This document shows, in pieces, positions 26,693 through 37,287 of a stretch of 64,000 nt of DNA. The notes below the pieces were generated by a model. It worked only from the letters and a program-made list of their open reading frames with translations, ran no database searches and was not told the origin of the DNA. The translations under genes were made by a program, and so were the position numbers. How positions within the stretch are numbered: the stretch's first letter is position 1; every line of letters starts with the position of its first letter. The stretch spans positions 2,728,001 to 2,792,000 of the forward strand of contig NC_039506.1 in the NCBI RefSeq assembly GCF_003672135.1, in the 5' to 3' direction. This stretch comes from Ooceraea biroi (lineage: Eukaryota > Arthropoda > Insecta > Hymenoptera > Formicidae).

Positions 26693-28123
26693 CGGATTCA
26701 CCCGTCAGTCACTCTCTGGCAGACCGCGAGAGAATCACAATGCGAGGCCTCCCTCTTCTCGCCGTCCCTTCTGTCCGCCCGTCCGTTCGTCCGTCTGTCT
26801 GCCTGTCCATCCGTTCGTCTCTTCGTCTGCCTCCTGTCACTCTCCCCGCCAGCCTTCCGACGGTTCTCGCATCAGAAATTCATCTCCTCTCCTGTCCTCC
26901 TCCGGGTTCTCCTTTTGTTCCTTCCCTGCCGCCGCCGCCGCCGTCGCTGCCGCAGCCGCCGGCTTGTTATTATGTACTGTTTTATTGCCGGGACGCTCGC
27001 TAAAGTTCGACCCGATTACTCGCCCCGGTGAGGCATCCGCGCGGCGAGTAGCTACTCGCCGAGCGAGATCCGCGCCTCCTCTCGGAATACTCGCTCCGGA
27101 GATAACCAGAGAGAGCACCACGCGCGCGCGGAATGGTGCTACTTATCAAAGATCCGTCTCGGAAGGCGTCCCCGAGCCCGACGTGAAGAAGAGACGAGAA
27201 ATTAACTTCGTGCCCGGCGCGCGCAAACTCGAGCGGATTTTTTCGCGGGGGGATCTTTTCTGATGTGCGCGCGCGGGCCCTACATTCTGTAACATGGCGG
27301 TTATGTAATTACCTGATATCCACCCCGACGGCCTGTCTGACAATGAGGAACGAAGAGCAAAAGCGGCGGGACGCCTTACACGTGGTAGCTCGCGCGCGGT
27401 TAATTGCAAACGCCTAATACATCGCGCCCGGGCAGCGAAGAAGATTTCTCCGAGAAATCTTGCCCGATACGTGACGCTTCCTTCATCCAGCTTCCGTAGC
27501 GATCGGTGTCCGCTATCCGCGCTTTAACGTGACACTGACGTATTTATTTTTTATGTCACGAGTAATTATTAAGCACGCTTTTAGTCGCCTTTCCTTTTAG
27601 GATGCGGTACACGCTGTTGTAACGTTGACATGTATTTTTAATCGCGCCCCCGAACCCGCCCTGTAATTGTAAATCATATTTGCGCAAAGAGCGCAGCACC
27701 ACTCGGCTATCTTACGTCGCTTTCAGTGCGCTGCCGCTATGCAGATCAGGTTTCTGGCAAACAATTAAACAGACACCTCGCGTTATAAATTTTCTTACTG
27801 GGTGAACGTTCGGCGTAGATGCTAATTACGAGCAAACGTAACTGATTTACCGCGCTGATTGCGCGTAAATCACTAGAGTACACAAGCTGACACTAGTGCG
27901 GATGCTTATGCACGCGAAAATTTACGTCTCACTCACGACTGCAATTTATGAACATGCATCCAAAGAATCCCAGTCTTAACACTTTATTTTTCGTTCTGTC
28001 ATTTGTAAGGCTTACCGCGTCTCATCCCGGCGTCTCGTTCCGCCTTCACACGTCTAACAATGACAAATCGCTTTCTGGAAAAATGGCTTTAAAAGAATAC
28101 ATTTTTGTAAATTGATGAAAACT

Positions 28124-28126
<3 letters not shown>

Positions 28127-28162
<36 letters not shown>
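28127..28162 (+). repeat. (TC)n microsatellite
   Basis: An uninterrupted TC run of about 36 bp in AT-rich DNA; the complementary strand reads GA. Confidence 0.92.
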
Positions 28163-28164
<2 letters not shown>

Positions 28165-30763
28165 AAGTTAAACAAATTACTTGAACTGTTACTTCATACA
28201 ACGTGACGAAACGCTAATAGTTGTTGATCGCAAGTGCAATTCTACTGATCTGAGGACTTTCTTGTACATCTCTCACTATAATTCGCGCGCGATACTGAAA
28301 TTTATTTCCACACACTTCTGAGGATAATTAATCTCTCTCGACCAACATCCGCGACGTAAATTCAATTAATTAAAATCGACGCAGCCCCCTTTCACAAGAC
28401 GTTCTCGAAGCCGCGCGACTGCGCTGGGATTTACCAGCAATTAGCAATCGCCGATCGTCCGCGCGAGCGTGACTGGCCAGCTTGTTGTTCGGCCTTACGA
28501 CTAGCTCTCTCGCGAGATGCGGTTAATACGTTGCTACACTGGTACTAGTTGGCTATTGGTACATTACCAACATGTGTACGCCAATATATGCAGGTGTCTG
28601 CTATCTATATCCCGAGCTCATCCCGCGCAGGTTCAACCGAAGAAAGGCACGACACAAAGGAGCAATGGGAGAATCAGCAACGGAGAACGCAGAGCAACAC
28701 ATCCGTGAAAGGGAAGGGTGAGGGCGGATGGTGGAGATGAGGGAAAAATCGGGGCAGATCGGTAACGGGCTAGAAAGGCGGATGCTTCGCCGATAAGACT
28801 AATTATTGTTGCGGACCGAGCGGTAGGCGCGTATTGGCGCAGAACCGAGCCGAATAGCACAGCAGATAGCGCAGGATCCGCTCTCCGGCCGGAGATCGCG
28901 CTTCTTTCTAACGTGCAACGGAGTCCCGAGTGAGTCAAGGACAGAAGGAACGGATATCGGCCGGTAGCATCTCGCCGAGTGTCAAGACTCGGCCGCTTTT
29001 AAGCTCGGTACGCCACGCTCCCCCTCGCCGTGCTCGCTGGCGTATCTTTACCGGCGGCCCACGTCCTGGATATGCGATCCGGTGCGGTCCTTGTTAGCGG
29101 TCTGCCAATAGGGCCTCGCACGAACTCCGCTCGTGCGAGCATTTGCATCCCGGCGTGCCCGATGTCGGCATCCGATCGATTCCGATCGCCGCGACGGGGT
29201 ACCCTCGATGCCGCCGTGGGCCCCCCGATGACCTCCGTCATTACGGCTGCACCGTCCGCTGCATCGTCGGAAGAGTCGTAACAGTTATTAAAGCAGTGAC
29301 AACTGCTAATATCGCATGACTTTAGAGCGTAGTGAACTAATCGCGGCAGGCAGGCACAATCACGTGAAGTCGTAACAGATTTCATTAATTAACGCGGATA
29401 ACGGTTCTCCTGACGAACGCGTTACGTGACCGGCGACTCTTCCGGTGTGCTGTCGCACGTATATTGCGCGTTGAGATCGAGTCAGGACGCCACGCGCTAT
29501 TTCACGCGAGCGGAACGACGCTCGTTGAAATCTCTGAGCAGAGATTTCGGCGCGGTGCAGCGGATTGATATCCCAGAGCTTCGGTCCGGTGTTATACTTT
29601 GGGCATCCGGCGCGTAAAGAACGGGGGACCAGGTGAGGAGGACGCGGACACACGGCCACGCAAGACGCAAGGGGTCTGCACGGGGTTTGCCGCGCGAGGT
29701 GAACCGAAAGGGTGAAGAGACGGAGACTGTGCTGGTAGCGGGCGGGGCTGTGCGCTGGTGGTCCGCCCGCTCGGTTCCTCGACTTCTTGCATTCCCCTCT
29801 TCGATACGCGGACCCCGGATCCGAGCCGATCCTCGAGGGTCTCCTCCTTTTATCTCCTCTCGTCTCTCGTCGTCGACATCGTCGTCGTCCTCGCCGTGCA
29901 CGTCCTACACCGTCCTACCGGCCGGTCCTGACCGGATCGGCCAGCCAGTCGCCTCCGTCGAATGGTCCACGCCAGGATCCCGGAGAGTCGCCCCGCCGGA
30001 GAGACAATGGACAATGGGGACATAAATCTGCGTAATTAGTTGCTGATGCTCCCGCGGATCAATGTGCGATCTCTTTTCTCTCCCTCTTCCGTGGCCTGTC
30101 CGCGAACAAACGATCGTTTGGTTGGTCACTCGGCAAAGTAGGACGGTGCTCCTGGTTGTGTCCCCACCCTCTATGAGGGGAGGTGTGCTGCTTCCACCTT
30201 CCGCCTCTCTCTCCCTCTGTTCCTCTTTCTCTCTCGTTCGCTCACCCTGCTCACGCTTCACTTGGCGATTGCTCCTCGCAACCGAGGACACGGCACTCCC
30301 TTCTTCAAAGAGGACATGCAAGGGAGCAAGATGGCGACCAGGAGGATTCCACGCTGGTGTCGAGCATTTATGTCCGGGTACTGTCTCGAGCTTATTTTTG
30401 TTACTTGTCAGAGAGCTGACCGATCGTGATTTAATGAGGATCTTGTTGTGCGCACGATCTTGGCGCTTAGATCGTGAGCAAACCGTCTTTTGAGAGACTT
30501 CGTCAAACGAGATCTCTGAAAAAATGTGCAGCCCGCGACTTCTCGTTAAGTATCTGTTGACTGTCTGAGATCAGGTCGCGTTCTCAGACGCACAATCGCG
30601 ACGTTCATTACCAGGGGCTCAAATGGAAACGATTTGATTAAAACTCATAATGCAGATGATGGAACTCCTTGTCCCACTACACAATACCTCGACGTCGGCA
30701 ACGACGACGTATCCGGCGTAGCTCGCATTTTCTCTTTCTTCTTCTTCCTCTTGGCTGGCGTAT

Positions 30764-30830
30764 TCGTCGTTGTCGTCGTCGCCGTCGTTCGCCGTCGCCG
30801 TCGTTGTCGTCGTCGCCGTCGCTGTCGTCG
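30764..30830 (+). repeat. (GTC)/(GCC) triplet tract
   Basis: Imperfect triplets TCGTCG, GTTGTC and GCCGTC over about 66 bp. Apparent Val/Arg runs on the plus strand and Asp/Gly/Arg runs on the minus strand come from it. Confidence 0.85.
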
Positions 30831-31289
30831 GGAAAGGCTGATAAATGAACCGATAGTGCCATTGTGTTACTCGCCATCTAAACCTTTATATCACTCCTAG
30901 GTACTTAGCTTCGTCATTTCTCAGTATCTCCACTCCTAGGTCGTACGTTCTTCTCTGCTCTCCCACCAAGATACGGCGGGTGACAGAAGGATTTGATTCG
31001 CATCCTACATCAAGGATATTCGTGCAGAAGAGACGCCGCGTGAGTCCTCGTTCTCGTCGACTGACACACTGATAGCGCGTTTTATTTATTTAATTCCGAG
31101 ATTTCTCAATGATACGTAATCGACGCGATTAAAAAAAATATCAAGCTTTCGTCATATGACGCAATTGCATGGGAAAATGATAGAATTTTGTCATTCTTTC
31201 ATGGTATTATTCTGTTTTCAAGCGTAATAGAAAATTCGTTGATCAGACATGGTGATATCTAAATTGCTAATTTGTCACCGTGAGATAGG

Positions 31290-31346
31290 CTGTTATATAA
31301 ATCTGTTATATAAATAACGAGATATCGACGTTCTGCCCTATAAATA
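31290..31346 (+). promoter_or_regulatory. Tandem TATA-like motifs 5' of the acidic exon
   Basis: A perfect 13 bp tandem duplication, CTGTTATATAAAT, occupies 31290-31302 and 31303-31315. A further CTATAAATATG lies near 31338. About 70-120 bp downstream is an ATG (31409, A at -3) whose frame runs without a stop into the acidic exon. This could be a core promoter for an isoform starting here. It may equally be AT-rich intron sequence, and no clear initiator is visible. Confidence 0.3.
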
Positions 31347-31478
31347 TGTAACGGGAATGTGATGGCATGCCCTTATTTTGCGACATGTAGCATGTTGATT
31401 TTGGTAGAATGATCTTTTCTGTCAAAGTGTTTCCGCAATTGATAGTGATGAGTAACCCGATTGTATCATCTGTTTCAG

Positions 31479-31722
31479 GGGAGGACGGCGTCGAAGGCTC
31501 TGCGCCCGGTACAGACCTCCAAGGCGAGGAGGGAGAAGCCGTGGAAGAGGATGGTCCCATTAGCCCTAGCGAGAGAGGTAGCGCCTCCGCTGCAAAGGAG
31601 GACGAGGATGCCGAGGGAACAGACGACGAAGATGAAGAGGAGGCATCGCCACCTACGCCACCACCTTCTGCCACCTCAAGGTTAAATCCGACCATCCTGA
31701 GAGACGCGGGGCCTCCGGACAG
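31479..31722 (+). CDS. tio/tsh: Teashirt/Tiptop family protein, acidic internal coding exon
   Basis: This exon lies between a pyrimidine-rich acceptor ending TTTCAG and a donor CAG|GTAAAT. It contributes two bases of a split codon, 80 whole codons, and the first two bases (AG) of an Arg codon completed by the next exon. The peptide starts EDGVEGSAPG. It has a strongly acidic stretch in its second half (EDEDAEGTDDEDEEE), then PPTPPP, and ends LNPTILRDAGPPD. No domain is recognised; an acidic, disordered N-terminal region fits a transcription factor of this family. The exon requires one base from an upstream exon, and I did not find that exon in the window. The open frame also runs back through the acceptor to ATGs at 31448 and 31409, so an unspliced alternative start is possible. 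The assignment rests on the exact phase match to the zinc-finger exon and on codon-like structure. Confidence 0.8.
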
Positions 31723-32589
31723 GTAAATTTTGTAATACTTGCATCATCTATTTTTCGCACATCCAATCATTTTGTGTTTCATCTGTATTATTATAAACAT
31801 ACATGCGTAAAAATATGGACATTACGTCCACACGAGGAATGTAAGAAGACGGCGATGCTAAACGTTTCCGTGACTCGTGCTCAACGGCGATTTACCGGCG
31901 CGCTCGCGCAAATCAGCCGCGAACAGTCGCGCGAGTAATCTCTCGGCGCAAATGCAAATCACACGGTGGTCGTAGAAGCGACGGATATGATGGCGGCTAT
32001 GTCAGAAACGCGCATCTAAATTTCGATCAATGTTGCTCGTCGGAAAATTACTGGCCGGTACTCCGTCCGAAGCGAGCGGGCGGGCGAGTCAGCACGCTCG
32101 CAATAAAGCGCCTCAAATCATCGCGCGTGCCGCGCCGACGCGACGTCGCGAGCTTTGATGTTCGCCGTCGTCGGGCGCCCCTTGTGTGTACACGGTTCGT
32201 CGTTGTTTAAGAGCAACAAATCGTCACGGAGGCCTCTCTCGTAAACGTAAACGCGTGTATGCGCGAGGTAAGCGTCGGCGGCGGGGTTAAGCAGCAACAG
32301 CCGAGCAGAGCAGAGCGGAGCGGTGCGAGCGAGGCCCGGATAGGGATAAATAAGCCGGTGTCAGAGTTGATATCGGTTGCTGCCGCGCGCGACGTCACAC
32401 GGCTAATAGAGATAGGCACGTGTTACACATCGTCCCACACCACGACGACCCCACTAGCAACGCGCTACCGCCTAACCAGGGGTGGCGGTGGCGCTCCCGC
32501 CTCTCTACACCCGCGCCGCGCCGCGCCGACCCCCAAAAACTTCCCCTGCATGCGTGGCAGCGGTCCCCTTTCATCTCGCGGCACGCATT

Positions 32590-32620
32590 CGGCATTCAGT
32601 CAGGAACAGTCAGTTACGAG
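32590..32620 (+). promoter_or_regulatory. Initiator-like cluster in the last intron
   Basis: Three closely spaced copies of the arthropod initiator core (TTCAGTCAG, ACAGTCAGTTACG) lie beside a GC-rich block. A transcript starting here could use the donor-like AAG|GTAGGA after 32983 and splice to the zinc-finger exon, starting at Met 33625. I see no convincing TATA box or downstream promoter element. Inference only. Confidence 0.22.
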
Positions 32621-32642
32621 CGAGCCGTCGACAGGAACGCCG

Positions 32643-32727
32643 CTGTGCCGCGCCGCGCCGCGCCGGGCCGCGCATCGCATCGCACCGCACCGCACCGAGC
32701 CGAGCAGAGCCGAGCCGAGCGGAGCTG
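32643..32727 (+). repeat. Drifting pentamer repeat, GC-rich
   Basis: Five-base units change gradually along the array: CGCCG, then CGCAT, CGCAC, and finally CGAGC/CAGAG types. It lies wholly within the last intron. GCTGTGCC flanks both ends (near 32642 and 32724). Related units occur at about 32298-32325 and 32508-32527. Confidence 0.75.
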
Positions 32728-33617
32728 TGCCATGCCGCGACGCGACAGCCAACCCTGCCATTGTGACAGCCGCGTTGGCTCTGAGCGTTCCGGGCCACGT
32801 GCTCCCTTCCGACAGCAGCCGATCTTCAGCGTTGATGACGTCTCGATAGGTATCGATCGTTCTCCTGCACGCGGCGATTTAGACCGAACCGCGCGCGGTT
32901 CCTCTCGCGAGCGGAATGTCTAACGCATCGGAGCGTGTTAATTAATGATAATTTGTCACGAGATCCGTTACCTTTACTCAAAGGTAGGAAAGAGAAGGAG
33001 CACTCGCGACTCACGTAAACGCGTGTTAAATCAACAAATAATTTATCTTAAAGTGTTTTCATTTCTGATGTCGATAACGCGCGGTAATAGTCAGTCGTGT
33101 CCGGCTGCACGTCTGTCGCGTATATTCACACCGGTTCATGTTGTTCATGTGCAGTGCGTGTCTCGCGTGTACACGCCAGTAACGACAGACGTTTCCAAGC
33201 GTGAATTATCCATCGCCGTTAGCAGCGCGCAACGTTCCTAGGTTCTATCTATCACGCGAGACTCCTTTCCGCGTACTTTTGCCGATAATTCCGGGTATCC
33301 ATCGTTTCCATCATGAAGCGAAAGCTGTTTGCGTAGTGATTCCTATGGCAGACGGTTATGAAGTATTAGCGCCGCGACGTCACTTGCATCTTGCCGGTAC
33401 TCACGGATCGGTTACGAGAAAATTATCGCATGATTATCATGATCAGTGGTTATTGATCGGCTCAAGAATATGCACGTTTCGCGTTTTTTGCGCGGCTTTG
33501 ATAAGAGTCGTCTTATCTATCATGTGGCTGCTTCGAATTCTCGGGCGGAGATTTCGGTGAAGAGACGCACGTCCGTACTTAAAAATTACAACATCCGGTA
33601 TCGTTTTGCAATTTCAG

Positions 33618-36600
33618 GGAGCCAATGAGTCCGCGCTGTCCCTCGAGAGATTCTCGGGAATCGTCCGGTCCGGCGACCGGAAGTCCCCCACCACCTGCTA
33701 CCAGGAGCAGCGCGAGTCCAGTCAGTCCAAGTAGTATCGTGCCTCTACCCATTGGAACTCATCCCCTGTTACCGCCCCACTCTGCAGCGGTCATGGCGGC
33801 GTATTTGCAAACCCATCAGCGTCTCCTTCTCGGCCACTCGCCTTTGTCACGCGGTTCGGTATCGCCTCTGGTTTCTTCCTCGTGTTCGCCACCAGCTGCA
33901 ACCCCTGGCCTTCTGGTATCGCCCACCAGCATCGGCGAGATCTCGCCATCAGCTACGCCGCTACCAGCTGTGCTAGACTTTAGCACGAGGAAAGCGTCCT
34001 TGACCGAGGAAGACGAGGAGGAGCAGATACTAAATCTCAGCAAACCACCTACGCCATCTTCCTCGACGGAAACGAACAATGGGCCACTTGATCTTTCAGT
34101 CCCCAGCAAAAAACGACCTGCATCAGGAGATTCACCACCCCGAAAAATATCAAGATTGACTTCTTCGACGGGTTCCCCGAGCCACCAAGAGACAGCACCG
34201 GGAGTCACTCCATCCAGCTTCAGTAGGCCATCCGTGGTGTCACCATGGTCGTCGCCAGTGGCCTCGCACTTCCCGTATTTCGCTGCGGCGGTAGCGGCAG
34301 CGGCTACTAGTCAGCAGCAGCTTTCACCGAAGAGTACCAGCGGTGTGATAGATCATCATCAGCTTTGGAACGGCAAGATAAAGCTGTCGAGTAATTTGGA
34401 AAAGCCGTACCAACCTAGCGAGGCGACGAATGCGCTGGAGAAGATGAGCGAATTGAGTAAACTAGGTGGCGAGGATCTCTTCAGGTCGTCTTCTGCTAGC
34501 GGTTCTGCCGGATCAATTACCAGCGCGCCTGCGACGACTTCCAGTAGCCGTCACAGTGCCTGGCAGTCCCACTGGCTGAACAAGGGGGCCGATCAAGCGA
34601 AGGATGTTTTGAAATGCGTGTGGTGCAAGCAGAGTTTCCCATCTCTGGCCGCGATGACGACGCACATGAAGGAGGCGAAACACTGTGGCGTCAATATGCC
34701 GGTGCCACCTCCGGTACCGGGTATGCACACACAGCAAACAACCATGCCGACCATACCGCCGCCTCAGCAGTCGCATCAACCGCAGACCACTAACAACACT
34801 GGCAGCAACAATTCGGGCACACCTAGCAACAAGCAGAATCCATCCGATCTGAATCTTTTGATCAAGGAAACGATGCCGTTACCGCGGAAACTCGTGCGGG
34901 GCCAGGATGTCTGGTTAGGTAAAGGAGCTGAGCAGACTCGGCAAATACTAAAATGCATGTGGTGCGGACAGAGCTTCCGTTCGCTCGCCGAGATGACTTC
35001 CCACATGCAGCAAACGCAGCACTACACGAACATCATCTCTCAGGAGCAGATAATATCCTGGAAGTCATCTGATGACAGCAAGGGCGGCAACGCTACTGGC
35101 GCCAGCGGAGGCGGAAGTGTCGCCACTGGTGGAAGCAGCGCTGGAGTACAACCGGGTGGAGGATCTGGACCACACGGAAACAACGGTCCTGGTGCTGGTG
35201 CCACGAGTAGTCACGTTTCTGCTGTGCTTACCTGCAAGGTCTGTGACCAGGCGTTTAGTTCTTTGAAAGAATTGAGCAATCACATGGTAAAGAATTCTCA
35301 CTACAAAGAACACATAATGCGTTCGATCACCGAGAGCGGAGGACGTCGGCGACAAACGCGCGAGAAACGGAAGAAATCACTGCCCGTCAGGAAGTTACTA
35401 GAAATGGAACGCGCGCAGAACGAATTCAAGAATGGTGAGACAACTGGTTTGACTCATAGTCTTGGTAAGCACGCCGGCAGAATCACGTGCGAAAAATGCG
35501 GGGAGAAGATTGAGACCCCGCTGTTTGTCGAGCACATACGTCAATGCATCGGTGGTGGTACTGTAGGCGTCAATCAACGAAATTTCCTGAAGAATGCGCT
35601 CATGTCCAATCATCTGCCCGCGACGCTGCCGCCAACCGAGAGCGGACGTAAAAGCGTCAACGAGGAAACGTCTTCGATATCGTCCAGGCATCATCGATCT
35701 CCATCCTCGGCAAGCGACGCGACTACACCAGGAAAGGACACTCCCACACCGAATAACGAGACCACCGCTCCGATTGGCACCTCGCCGTCGGTACTCAACG
35801 CAATAGAAAAACTCATCGAGAAGAGTTTCGACTCCCGAGTGAGGCACGGCACACCTGGTTTGCATCATGCTCAGCCCGGTGCCCCCATAGGTACGAGTAT
35901 CCTGAAGCGTTTGGGCATCGACGAGAGCGTGGATTACACAAAGCCTCTGGTAGATCCGCAAACAATGAATTTATACCGAACGTATCAGCAGCAACAGCAA
36001 CAGCAGCAGCAACACTTCAACGCGAACGCCGCGGCGAGGAGGGAGCGCAGCGGCAGTGAGTCCAGTTCAATATCAGAGCGAGGAAGTGGCAGGACGGATA
36101 CCATGACACCGGAAAGGCGCATGGATCTGTCCACCACGAGCCACGAGAGACACTCGAGTTCGCGGTCTCATCATCATCGCGTTACTCCCGAAAAGCAGAC
36201 TGCCCCATTACCTAGTCGCCATCGTCAAACTGCGGAGGAGTCCGGGGACGAGGAGTCATCCACCGTGGTGGTAAAGAAGGAGCCCAGAGATGAGGAGCCA
36301 GAGGAACGAGCTGCGAACGAGGAGGAGCAACAACAGACGACGCCGCAGTCGACGAGGGAGGTGTTCGTGAAGAAGGAGGTAGTGGACGATGTCAGAGACG
36401 AGGAGGATCAGAGTTCCTACAATCACCGACGAAGCAGCCTCCATGAGACACCGGAGGACGGGCGAGAGGTCCTGTCACCTCGCATCAATCCACCTACGCC
36501 ACGACCAAGCAACCAGGTCGAATCAGTCGCGCGTAGCCCCTGCAGGAACAGCACCGGCAGCCCCACCAGCAGTGACCGATCTGTCACACCGCGAGGCACG

Positions 36601-37287
36601 CCCGACACTAAAGCATCCAGCAGTCTTGGAGCGCTTTCTTCCATGTTTGACAGTTTATCAGGAGGTGGTAGTGGTAGTGGCGGTAACGTCGACTCGCAGG
36701 GACGCAAGACGAGCAGCCATCCACTCGCGGCCCTGCAGAAGCTCTGCGACAAGACGGAGACGCGCGGTCCTAGTGCTAGCAGCACCCAGAGATCTGGTGG
36801 TAGTTCCGCAGCTACGATTGGTTCGGGCAGGGATAGCACAGTGGGAGCAACTGGTCCCGCTCCCGGACCAACGCCAGGTGCCATCTTGGCCTTCAGCTGG
36901 GCCTGCAACGACGCCGTGGTCACTGCTGATTCGATAATGAAGTGTGCATTCTGCGATACACCTTTCATCTCGAAAGGCGCATACAGGCATCACTTGTCCA
37001 AAATGCACTTCGTCAAGGATGGCGCCATCCCAGATCCATTGACTATTGGCAGATCGGCCGCAGCGGTGGCGGCAGCCGCCGCCGCGGCAGTCAGCCAAGG
37101 TACTTCCAGTGGCCCGAGCCGCAACTCTTCGTCGCCGCCGACTTCGCAGCGCAACAAGTCGCCGCCAATGCCGCCGCAAGCGAACGGCAGCCCGTCGCAG
37201 TCAGCGGCTTCTCTCGAGGAGAGCCCGCACTCCAAATTTCTCAAGTATACGGAGCTGGCAAAGCAGTTGTCCAGCAAGTACGTATAG
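33618..37287 (+). CDS. tio/tsh: Teashirt/Tiptop zinc-finger transcription factor, large terminal exon
   Basis: This is a nuclear DNA-binding regulator of the Teashirt/Tiptop (vertebrate TSHZ) family, which in insects patterns trunk, appendages and eye and modulates Wingless output. Numbering from the first Met in this exon (33625), I see LNLSK at 136-140 and PLDLS at 154-158, the CtBP-binding form. Finger 1 is C331/C334/H347/H353, finger 2 C444/C447/H460/H466, finger 3 C537/C540/H553/H559, all CX2CX12HX5H. Basic residues at 573-590 resemble a nuclear localisation signal. A C2HC finger follows at C622/C625/H637/C641, then the family-conserved block with ILKRLGI at 759-765. Further on are a nine-Gln run (788-796), VKKE at 883-886 and 915-918, a C-terminal finger C1107/C1110/H1123/H1128 and the end block SKFLKYTELAKQL. 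The C-terminal finger suggests the Tiptop-like or ancestral single-copy form. Stop is TAG at 37285. With the acidic exon the protein exceeds 1,300 residues. Confidence 0.96.

Larger units (their letters stand above)
21281..31289. other. Noncoding DNA, no gene recognised
   Basis: Apart from a possible mariner-like terminus at about 21300, this stretch has CGCT and GTTC tetramer runs (21744-21770, 22168-22205), a CG run near 22281-22298, a GAG triplet region (26631-26692), a CCGT-type run (26771-26832), a TC tract (28127-28162) and a GTC/GCC tract (30764-30830). Perfect palindromes lie at 27441-27461 and 29527-29548. CACTCCTAGGT occurs twice, 39 bp apart (30892 and 30931). I see no exon with convincing protein similarity. 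Confidence 0.5.
31723..33617 (+). other. Intron between the acidic exon and the zinc-finger exon
   Basis: The donor is CAG|GTAAAT at 31723 and the acceptor is TTTGCAATTTCAG ending at 33617. Joining the flanks rebuilds an AGG Arg codon and keeps the frame open into EPMSPRCPS. The intron is 1,895 bp. It holds a GC-rich block near 32480-32730 with drifting pentamer repeats, an initiator-like cluster near 32596-32620, and a strong unused donor-like site (AAG|GTAGGA) at 32983/32984. Open frames inside it are low-complexity Arg/Ala/Pro translations and are not treated as genes. Confidence 0.8.

Noticed and set aside
26345..27031. 228-codon plus-strand open frame
   Set aside because: Its length comes from purine triplet and CCGT repeats; the protein is repeat-derived Arg/Glu and Pro/Ser runs.
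32732..32849. MPRR-starting frame with a donor-like site in the last intron
   Set aside because: Its donor phase does not fit the zinc-finger exon (a stop follows at once), and the start lies inside pentamer-repeat flank sequence.
36389..36968. Open frames of about 180 codons on both strands within the zinc-finger exon
   Set aside because: They are shadows of the GC-rich, Ser/Pro/Gly-rich coding exon and have no domain of their own.
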